The position numbers were made by a program, and so were the translations under genes. The notes under the pieces were generated by a model. That model worked only from the letters and a program-made list of their open reading frames with translations, was not told the DNA's origin and did no database searches. Of a DNA stretch of 10,996 bases, positions 5,706 through 10,996 are shown piece by piece (the first letter of the stretch is position 1; each line of letters begins with the position of its first letter). Source of the DNA: Azohydromonas lata NBRC 102462 (GTDB lineage Bacteria > Pseudomonadota > Gammaproteobacteria > Burkholderiales > Burkholderiaceae_C); assembly GCA_945878385.1 (NCBI GenBank), contig CAMCTE010000081.1, positions 1 through 10,996 on the forward strand, read 5' to 3'.

Positions 5706-6719
5706 GTCGATGCGCACCAGTTGCTTGCCGAAGTTGCGACCCTTGAGCAGGCCCATGAAGGCCTCGGGCGCACTGGCCAAGCCTTCGGCGATCGTCTCGC
5801 GGTACTTGAGCTGACCCTGTGCGACAAGGCCGCCGAGCTCCTTCAAAGCCTGGGGCCACAACTGCATGTGTTCGCTGACGATGAAGCCCTCGATGCGCAT
5901 GCGGTTGACCAGGATGAGTGAGGGATTGGCCATGGGCAAGGGGTTGCCGTTGTATCCGGCGATCATCCCGCACACGGCCACGCGCGAAAACGCATTGGAG
6001 CGCAGCATCACCGCATCCAAGATCTGACCGCCGACATTTTCAAAGTGCGCGTCGATGCCCTTGGGGCAGGCCGCCTTGAGCGCCACACTCAGTGCCTTCA
6101 GGTCGGGACAGGCCTTGTAGTCGATGCACTCGTCAAAGCCCAGTTCTTCCTTCACATAGGCGCACTTGTCGGGCCCTCCGGCAATGCCCACGACGCGGCA
6201 GCCCCGCACCTTGGCCAGTTGCCCCACCGCGCCGCCCACGGCACCGCTGGCGGCGCTCACGGTGATGGTTTGGCCGGCTTGGGGTTGCATGATCTGCGTC
6301 AGGCCGTACCAAGCCGTCACACCGGGCATGCCCACGGCGCCCAGATAGGCCGCGATGGGCAATCGCGGATCCACCTTGCGCAGCAGGCCTGGTTGGTTCG
6401 CATCCACGACTGAATAGCGCTGCCAGCCGCCCATGCCCACCACCGGGTCGCCCACCTGAAACTGCGGGCTGCGCGACTGCTCCACCACACCGACGGTGCC
6501 ACCGATCATGGTCGTGTTCAGGGGCTGCGGTTCAGCATAACTCTTGGATTCGTTCATGCGACCGCGCATGTAGGGGTCCAGGCTCAGGAACTGGTGGCGC
6601 ACGAGCACCTGCCCGTCCTGCAGTTCGGGCACGGGCACCTGCACGGCGGCGAAGTTGCCGGCACTGGGCTCTCCTTGCGGGCGGGAGACGAGGTGGATCT
6701 GGGTGTTCATGGGTGTCAT
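5703..6719 (-). CDS. NADP-dependent zinc-free MDR oxidoreductase (CurA / leukotriene-B4 dehydrogenase type)
   Basis: A 338-residue medium-chain reductase of the zinc-independent group that reduces alpha,beta-unsaturated ketones and aldehydes with NADPH. Markers are DPYMRGRM (48-55), GVTAWYGL (133-140), the nucleotide loop AASGAVGGAVGQLAK (156-170), GIAGGPDKCAY (178-188) with Lys185 placed to bind the NADPH 2'-phosphate, and ENVGG (227-231). The zinc-binding cysteines and histidines of alcohol dehydrogenases are absent. The chosen start at 6719 overlaps the thioesterase stop as ATGA and has AAGGA 9 bases upstream. A second ATG at 6710 is 3 codons later and fits less well with that ribosome binding site. 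A 30-residue longer version reaching 6809 runs over the thioesterase gene and is unlikely. In this operon it could detoxify enals or reduce an unsaturated intermediate. Confidence 0.93.
   Translation of the reverse strand: MTPMNTQIHLVSRPQGEPSAGNFAAVQVPVPELQDGQVLVRHQFLSLDPYMRGRMNESKSYAEPQPLNTTMIGGTVGVVEQSRSPQFQVGDPVVGMGGWQRYSVVDANQPGLLRKVDPRLPIAAYLGAVGMPGVTAWYGLTQIMQPQAGQTITVSAASGAVGGAVGQLAKVRGCRVVGIAGGPDKCAYVKEELGFDECIDYKACPDLKALSVALKAACPKGIDAHFENVGGQILDAVMLRSNAFSRVAVCGMIAGYNGNPLPMANPSLILVNRMRIEGFIVSEHMQLWPQALKELGGLVAQGQLKYRETIAEGLASAPEAFMGLLKGRNFGKQLVRID
6716..6719 (-). other. ATGA stop-start overlap (thioesterase to reductase)
   Basis: The minus strand reads ATGA: the reductase ATG (6719-6717) overlaps the thioesterase TGA (6718-6716). 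Together with the AAGGA site this supports the start at 6719 over 6710. Confidence 0.75.
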
Positions 6720-7162
6720 TCTGATCCGTCCTTTTGAGGCAACACGCGCAAGCCGCCGGAGGCGGGCAGTGCACGCAGGTATTTGAAAGTGCCCGTGGCA
6801 TGGGCGCACAGCAGCCCGGATGCGGTGTACACCGAGCCTTCGGTGTAGGCCATGGTGCTGCTGCGGTGAAGCACGCGGGCCCTGCAGTGGAGGTCGCCCT
6901 CACCGGGGCGCATGAAGGTGGTCTTCATCTCCACCGTGACCACGCCCGGCCCCTTGTCGTTGCCCTTCATGTTCAGGCTGCGGGCGGCGTGGGCCATGGT
7001 CACATCCAAGAGGGTCATGGTCACGCCGCCATGTGCCACTTGCCAGGTGTTGAGCAACTCGGGCTTCATGGCCACCGTGATCTCGGCGTGGCCACCCTCC
7101 ATTCGAACGAGCTCAAGCCCGATGTGGTCGGCGAAGGGGACCCGGGTGGGCTGGGTGCTCAT
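6716..7162 (-). CDS. PaaI-like hotdog-fold acyl-CoA thioesterase
   Basis: A 148-residue single hotdog-fold thioesterase of the PaaI/YbgC-like group, which hydrolyses acyl-CoA to free acid and CoA as a homo-oligomer in the cytosol. The signature is VAHGGVTMTLLDVTMAHAA (42-60): HGG at 44-46 and the acidic residue Asp53 on the long helix. Typical later strands are VTVEMKTTFMRPGEGDL (75-91) and the end strand GTFKYLRALP (124-133). The length matches the family. The C-terminal 15 residues are extra and polar. The ATG at 7160-7162 fits family N-termini, but the preceding bases are C-rich with no Shine-Dalgarno, so expression may be low or need another start signal. It lies 55 bases after the SDR gene and overlaps the reductase start. 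Likely role: release of CoA from acyl intermediates that build up during fatty-acid breakdown. Confidence 0.92.
   Translation of the reverse strand: MSTQPTRVPFADHIGLELVRMEGGHAEITVAMKPELLNTWQVAHGGVTMTLLDVTMAHAARSLNMKGNDKGPGVVTVEMKTTFMRPGEGDLHCRARVLHRSSTMAYTEGSVYTASGLLCAHATGTFKYLRALPASGGLRVLPQKDGSE
6729..6733 (-). promoter_or_regulatory. Ribosome binding site of the MDR reductase gene
   Basis: Minus-strand AAGGA lies 9 bases before the ATG at 6717-6719, inside the last codons of the thioesterase gene. It is the best Shine-Dalgarno sequence in the operon and decides between two ATGs that are 9 bases apart. Confidence 0.65.
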
Positions 7163-7209
7163 GTGGGGATGGGGGTAATGGGAATCCGTGAAGGTGCGAA
7201 TGCTTCAAA

Positions 7210-7226
7210 GGCGCACTTCAAGCGCC
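7210..7226 (-). terminator. Weak hairpin at the end of the first SDR gene
   Basis: GGCGC (7210-7214) and GCGCC (7222-7226) enclose 7 bases that include the SDR stop codon. On the minus strand the stem is followed by only TTT. It could cause partial termination or protect the upstream message, giving lower expression of the genes from the thioesterase onward. The short stem and short T run keep this tentative. Confidence 0.25.
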
Positions 7227-8006
7227 ATGCACCGCCGAGACCCCTCCATCAATGGCCAGTATTTGGCCGGTGATGTGCTTGCCTGCCGCGCTGGCGAACA
7301 ACAGCGCAGCGCCCTTGAGGTCGTCGTCGTCGCCGATGCGCTTGAGCGGCGCCGATGCCGCCAGCTTCTCGGCGCCGAAGTGTTCCAGCGTGCCCTTGGT
7401 CATCTTGCTGGGGAAGAAGCCCGGCGCCAGGGCGTTGACGGTGATGCCATGGCCACCCCATTCCCCCGCCAGGGTACGGGTGAAGTTCACCGCGGCGCCC
7501 TTGCTGGTGCCGTAGGCGATGAATTTCATGTTCAGGGTGCCGCTGAGACCGGCAATGGAGGCCACATTGATGATGCGGCCCTTGTGGCGCGGGATCATGC
7601 TGGCCTTGCCCACGGCCTGTGAGAACAGGAACATGCTGCGGACATTCAGATTCATCACCTTGTCCCAGGCCTCCAGCGGGTAGTCCTCGGCCGGGGCGCC
7701 CCAGGTGGCCCCGGCGTTGTTGACCAGGATGTCAATAGGCCCGAGCCGCTGAAGCGTTTCGTCCACGACGCGCTGCACCTGGGCCGGGTCGCTGGCGTCT
7801 GCGGCCACCCAGCGGGCATCGATGCCCTTGGCCGCCAAGTCGGCCGCGGCTTCTTCCAGGTCGGCTGCCTTGCGTGAGGTGAGCATGACTTTGGCGCCGG
7901 CCTCGCCCAGGCTTTCGGCAATTTGCAGGCCCAGGCCACGCGAACCGCCAGTGACCAGGGCCACCTGGCCGGTGAGGTCGAACAGCTTGGAGATGGGGGT
8001 GCTCAT
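7218..8006 (-). CDS. SDR family oxidoreductase (FabG / gluconate-5-dehydrogenase-like)
   Basis: A 262-residue classical short-chain dehydrogenase/reductase. The cofactor loop is TGGSRGLG (19-26), with Arg23 and Arg45 (TSRKA) consistent with NADP binding. NNAG is at 96-99; the catalytic residues are Ser150, Tyr165 and Lys169 (YGTSK), and PG at 195-196 follows. The end IDGGVSAV (252-259) is typical of FabG-like SDRs. The ATG at 8004-8006 is 2 bases after the dehydrogenase stop, with GAGGA about 12 bases upstream inside that gene. An alternative TTG four codons earlier lies over that gene's stop codon and would be too close to the ribosome binding site. Placed directly behind an acyl-CoA dehydrogenase, it may oxidise a 3-hydroxyacyl-CoA or reduce a 3-ketoacyl compound; the direction cannot be told from sequence. 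Confidence 0.93.
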   Translation of the reverse strand: MSTPISKLFDLTGQVALVTGGSRGLGLQIAESLGEAGAKVMLTSRKAADLEEAAADLAAKGIDARWVAADASDPAQVQRVVDETLQRLGPIDILVNNAGATWGAPAEDYPLEAWDKVMNLNVRSMFLFSQAVGKASMIPRHKGRIINVASIAGLSGTLNMKFIAYGTSKGAAVNFTRTLAGEWGGHGITVNALAPGFFPSKMTKGTLEHFGAEKLAASAPLKRIGDDDDLKGAALLFASAAGKHITGQILAIDGGVSAVHGA

Positions 8007-8008
8007 GT

Positions 8009-9850
8009 TCAGAACCAATCCTCATGCATGGTGCGGCAGGCATCGTTGCGGGTGGACACCACCTGCAGCCAAGGCCCGATCTTGGGCAATTCGTATTCGA
8101 AGAAGTAGCGCTGGGCCGAACGCAAACCCAGGTGCTGCGGCGTGTCGGTGCTGGCACACAGCGCTACATCCAGCCACACCCAGGCCAGCACCACATGACC
8201 GAAGGCCTGCAGGTAGGGCGTGGCGTTGGCCAGCGCTTCTTCGGCCACACCGGTGGCCCAGGCCGCCTTGGTGGCGGCGCCGAGTTGCTGCAGGGCCGCG
8301 GCCAATTGGTTGGCGTGCACCGCAAGCCCCGGCACCTGACCGGCGCGCTCGATGGTGTGGTTGACGCGCAGCGCCAGGAGTTTGAGCCCCGCCCCGCCCT
8401 CCATGGTCACCTTTCGGCTCAGCAGGTCGAGCGCCTGGATGCCGTGGGTGCCTTCATGGATCATGTTCAGGCGGTTGTCGCGCCAATACTGCTCCACCGG
8501 GAAATCGCGGGTGTAGCCGTAGCCCCCGTGCACCTGAATGGCCAAGCTGTTGGCCTCCAGGCACCACTCACTGGGCCAGCTCTTGGCAATCGGTGTCAGC
8601 ACTTCCAGCAGCAGTCGAGACTCTTCGCGTGATGCGTCGGTGCCGGTGTGCAGTTCATCCACCAGACGCGCGCAATACAACTCCAAGGCCAGTGCGCCCT
8701 CGCAGTAGGCCTTCTGGGCCAGGAGCATGCGCTTCACATCGGCGTGTTCGATGATGGGCACCTGGGCTTGGGTGGGGTTCTTGCCGGCGGGCCCGATGGA
8801 GCGGCCCTGCGGGCGCTGGCGCGCGTAGGCCAACGAGGCCTCGTAGCCCGCCATGCCCAGCATGGCAGCGGCCATGCCCACGCCGATGCGGGCCTCGTTC
8901 ATCATGTGGAACATGCAGCGCAGGCCTTCACCGGGTGCTCCGACCCGATAGCCGATGGCGCCCGCCCCCTGCCCGTCCAAGCCCCCACCACCCTGCCCCG
9001 CGCGCACCGGAAAGCGGCCCTCACCAAAGTTCAGCAGCGTGTTGGTGGTGCCGCGCCAGCCGCACTTGTGGTTCAAGCCCGCCAGCGACACATCGTTGCG
9101 CTCGCCCGTGAGTTCGCCCTGCTCGTTCACCAATTTCTTGGGGACGATGAAAAGTGAAATCCCCTTCACTCCGGGCACGGTTTGACCATCGGGCCCTGGA
9201 ATCTTGGCCAGCACCAGATGGATGATGTTTTCGGTAAGTTCGTGCTCGCCGGCGCTGATCCACATCTTGTTGCCGCGCAGCCGGTAGCGCGGGCCCAGGG
9301 GGTCGCTGGCATGGTCGTCGCCGTCGGGCAGGGCACGGGTGGCCACATCCGACAGGCTCGAACCCGCCTGCGGCTCGCTCAGGCACATGGTGCCGGAGAA
9401 GCGCCCGCTGAATTCATGGAGCGCGAAGGCCTGCTGCTGCAGCGGCGTGCCGTGGGCCATCAGCAGGTTGGCGTTGCCCACACTGAGCATGCCCGCACCG
9501 ATGCTGACCGAGGCTTTGGCAAAGAAGGCGTTGGCCGCCGCCTCCACCGTGTAGGGCAACTGCATCCCGCCAATGCCGTAGTCTTGCGCGGCACTGAGCA
9601 TGCCGCTGGCGGCATAGGCGTCCCAGGCCTCTTTCGTGGCCTGGGGAAGGATCACCTTCTCACCATCGAAGTGAGGCTCTTGTGTGTCCACCAACCGATT
9701 GAAGGGGGCGTATTTGTCGCGGGCGATGCGCTCGCAGGTGTCCAGCACCTGCGCAAAGGTTTGGCGGCTGTGGTCAGCGAAACGCTCTCGCTGGGTCAGC
9801 TGCTGCACCTGCAACCAATCGTGGAGCAGGAAGTCGATGGTGGTGCGCAT
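8009..9850 (-). CDS. Long acyl-CoA dehydrogenase with C-terminal extension (FadE/DmdC-like)
   Basis: A 613-residue flavin acyl-CoA dehydrogenase that would introduce the trans-2 double bond in acyl-CoA and pass electrons to ETF. It is longer than short/medium-chain enzymes (about 380-400) and matches the roughly 600-residue group that includes 3-methylmercaptopropionyl-CoA dehydrogenase (DmdC) and related enzymes with an added helical C-terminal domain (about 485-613). Markers are MCLSEPQAGSSLSDV (155-169), KMWISAGEHE (195-204), MFHMMNEARIGVG (313-325), QVHGGYGYTRDFPVEQYWRD (439-458) and HEGTHGIQA (465-473) with Glu466 as the probable catalytic base. A Gly-rich segment at about 279-297 (QGGGGLDGQGAG) lies where I expect a shorter loop. 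The ATG at 9848-9850 is the first start after an in-frame TGA 15 bases upstream; no strong Shine-Dalgarno is seen. The acyl substrate cannot be assigned from sequence. Confidence 0.95.
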   Translation of the reverse strand: MRTTIDFLLHDWLQVQQLTQRERFADHSRQTFAQVLDTCERIARDKYAPFNRLVDTQEPHFDGEKVILPQATKEAWDAYAASGMLSAAQDYGIGGMQLPYTVEAAANAFFAKASVSIGAGMLSVGNANLLMAHGTPLQQQAFALHEFSGRFSGTMCLSEPQAGSSLSDVATRALPDGDDHASDPLGPRYRLRGNKMWISAGEHELTENIIHLVLAKIPGPDGQTVPGVKGISLFIVPKKLVNEQGELTGERNDVSLAGLNHKCGWRGTTNTLLNFGEGRFPVRAGQGGGGLDGQGAGAIGYRVGAPGEGLRCMFHMMNEARIGVGMAAAMLGMAGYEASLAYARQRPQGRSIGPAGKNPTQAQVPIIEHADVKRMLLAQKAYCEGALALELYCARLVDELHTGTDASREESRLLLEVLTPIAKSWPSEWCLEANSLAIQVHGGYGYTRDFPVEQYWRDNRLNMIHEGTHGIQALDLLSRKVTMEGGAGLKLLALRVNHTIERAGQVPGLAVHANQLAAALQQLGAATKAAWATGVAEEALANATPYLQAFGHVVLAWVWLDVALCASTDTPQHLGLRSAQRYFFEYELPKIGPWLQVVSTRNDACRTMHEDWF

Positions 9851-9915
9851 GTCAGCGTTTCGTCAACGGAAACAGGTGGGATGCAGTAGCCCCGTTGGAG
9901 CGCCGCATGAAGCGC
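9851..9915. other. Gap between thiolase and acyl-CoA dehydrogenase
   Basis: This 65-base gap holds GTTTC-N7-GAAAC (9857-9873) near the dehydrogenase start and most of GAGCGC-N8-GCGCTC (9898-9917), which overlaps the thiolase stop codon. Neither is followed by a T run on the minus strand. They may stabilise or process the intercistronic message. A TTGACG here is too near the ATG to serve as a -35 for this gene. Confidence 0.3.
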
Positions 9916-10996
9916 TCACAGCACCTCGAACACACCAGCCGCGCCCATGCCGCCGCCGATGCACATGGTGACGCACACGCGCTTGGCGCCGCGGCGCTTG
10001 CCTTCGATCAGGGCGTGACCGGTAAGCCGCTGGCCCGAGACCCCGTAGGGATGCCCCAGGGCGATGGCGCCACCATTGACATTCAGGCGGTCGGCAGGGA
10101 TGCCCAGCTTGTCGCGGCAATACAGCACCTGCACCGCAAAGGCTTCATTGAGTTCCCACAGGTCGATGTCCTGCACCGAAAGGCCCAGGCGCTGCAGCAC
10201 CTTGGGCACGGCGAACACCGGGCCGATGCCCATCTCGTCGGGCTCACAGCCGGCCACCGCGAAACCCAGGAAACGGCCCAGGGGTTTGAGGTGGTGGCGC
10301 TGGGCGTAGGCTTCACTCACCACCGCGCAGGCGCCGGCACCATCCGAGAACTGGCTGGCATTGCCGGCGGAGATCACCCCGCCCGGCATGGCCGAGCGGA
10401 TGCCGCTGATGCCTTCCTTGGTGGTGCCTTCGCGCGTGCCTTCGTCTTTGCTGACGGTGACTTGCTTGGTGCTCATGCCACGCACCGGATCGGCCACACC
10501 AGCGGTGACGGTGATGGCCGCAATCTCGTCATCGAACTTGCCGGCGGCCTGGGCAGCGCATGCCTTCTGCTGGCTCGCCGCCCCGTAGTCGTCCATGGCG
10601 TCGCGGCTGATGCCATAGCGCTGGGCCACCTGCTCGGCGGTTTGCAGCATGCTCCAGTAGATTTCAGGCTTCTTCTTGTGCAGAACGAGGTCGCGCAACA
10701 TGTGCTGGTTCATTTCCTGCTGCACGCAGGAGATGCTTTCGACACCGCCGGCCACATAGACATCGCCTTCCCCGGCGACGATGCGCTGGGCCGCGAGTGC
10801 GATGGTCTGAAGGCCTGACGAGCAGAAACGGTTGACGGTCATGCCCGAGACATTCACTGGGCAGCCGGCCATCAGCGCAATCTGGCGCGCGATGTTGGCG
10901 CCGGTGGCGCCTTCGGGCGTGGCGCAACCCATGATCACATCCTCCACAGCGCCGGGCTCAATGCCGGCGCGGGCGATGGCGTGTTGCACTGCATGG
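9916..10996 (-). CDS. Acetyl-CoA C-acyltransferase (thiolase), 5' end outside window
   Basis: The last 359 residues of a thiolase, which would perform the final beta-oxidation step, cleaving 3-ketoacyl-CoA with CoA to acetyl-CoA and a shortened acyl-CoA. The nucleophilic Cys is in NRFCSSG, with its codon at 10822-10824. GGVISAGNASQFSDGAGA is the family core block. The catalytic His is in NGGAIALGHPYGVSGQR, and the second Cys is in CVTMCIGGGMGAAGVFE just before the stop. Roughly 35 residues of the usual 390-400 lie beyond the right edge. A GTG at 10987-10989 exists but sits inside conserved protein and is not the start. Position ahead of the acyl-CoA dehydrogenase, 65 bases away, supports a shared operon. 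The degradative rather than biosynthetic role is inferred from its neighbours. Confidence 0.95.
   Translation of the reverse strand, partial: HAVQHAIARAGIEPGAVEDVIMGCATPEGATGANIARQIALMAGCPVNVSGMTVNRFCSSGLQTIALAAQRIVAGEGDVYVAGGVESISCVQQEMNQHMLRDLVLHKKKPEIYWSMLQTAEQVAQRYGISRDAMDDYGAASQQKACAAQAAGKFDDEIAAITVTAGVADPVRGMSTKQVTVSKDEGTREGTTKEGISGIRSAMPGGVISAGNASQFSDGAGACAVVSEAYAQRHHLKPLGRFLGFAVAGCEPDEMGIGPVFAVPKVLQRLGLSVQDIDLWELNEAFAVQVLYCRDKLGIPADRLNVNGGAIALGHPYGVSGQRLTGHALIEGKRRGAKRVCVTMCIGGGMGAAGVFEVL

Noticed and set aside
5243..5827. 195-residue N-terminal extension of the second SDR
   Set aside because: The extension lies entirely over the ElaA gene and the end of the reductase, and shows no domain; the Rossmann fold begins normally at the ATG at 5242.
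5704..5973. 90-residue N-terminal extension of the ElaA-like protein
   Set aside because: It overlaps the reductase gene, has no GNAT content, and ElaA proteins are about 150 residues long, which fits the start at 5703.
9182..9889. A 235-codon plus-strand open frame opposite the acyl-CoA dehydrogenase
   Set aside because: The minus-strand dehydrogenase motifs are continuous here, while the antisense frame shows none.
1..10996. CRISPR array, tRNA, rRNA, insertion sequence or phage remnant
   Set aside because: No regularly spaced direct repeats, cloverleaf-like sequence, transposase or integrase motif was seen on either strand; base composition and codon use look uniform across the genes.

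Overview
The window is high-GC DNA in which every gene I can support lies on the minus strand, so transcription runs from high to low coordinates. GC content, codon use and the gene set (a FadE-type acyl-CoA dehydrogenase with extended C-terminus, a thiolase, hotdog thioesterase, CurA-like reductase, ElaA, Tex, a DUF4331 protein) suggest a betaproteobacterium of the order Burkholderiales, perhaps Comamonadaceae or a relative. That placement is inference from protein resemblance, not from a search.

Right to left the layout is: a thiolase cut by the right edge (9916-10996), a long acyl-CoA dehydrogenase (8009-9850), an SDR oxidoreductase (7218-8006), a PaaI-like thioesterase (6716-7162), an NADP-dependent CurA/leukotriene-B4-dehydrogenase-like reductase (5703-6719), an ElaA-like GNAT acetyltransferase (5239-5703), a second SDR (4328-5242), tex (1907-4297, TTG start), a patatin-like lipase (762-1853), a 336-base intergenic region, and the 5' part of a DUF4331 secreted protein (1-425).

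The first seven to eight genes look like one transcription unit. The thioesterase-reductase, reductase-GNAT and GNAT-SDR junctions overlap as ATGA, TGATG and ATGA, the dehydrogenase-SDR gap is 2 bases, and the SDR-tex gap is 30 bases. The content points to fatty acyl-CoA breakdown: the dehydrogenase makes an enoyl-CoA, an SDR may oxidise a hydroxyacyl intermediate, the thiolase cleaves ketoacyl-CoA, the thioesterase releases stalled acyl-CoA, and the MDR reductase may reduce alkenal/enone by-products. No enoyl-CoA hydratase is in the window; it may lie beyond the right edge. Tex (RNA-binding transcription accessory factor) follows as a possible last cistron, and the patatin-like gene could be a further one or be independent.

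The DUF4331 gene is separated from all this by a leader full of inverted repeats and probably has its own promoter. I found no rRNA, tRNA, CRISPR, insertion sequence or phage gene. Overall this is an ordinary chromosomal metabolic region. The points most worth a second look are the DUF4331 leader, the coupled run containing ElaA, the link of tex to a lipid operon, and the variant patatin-like lipase.
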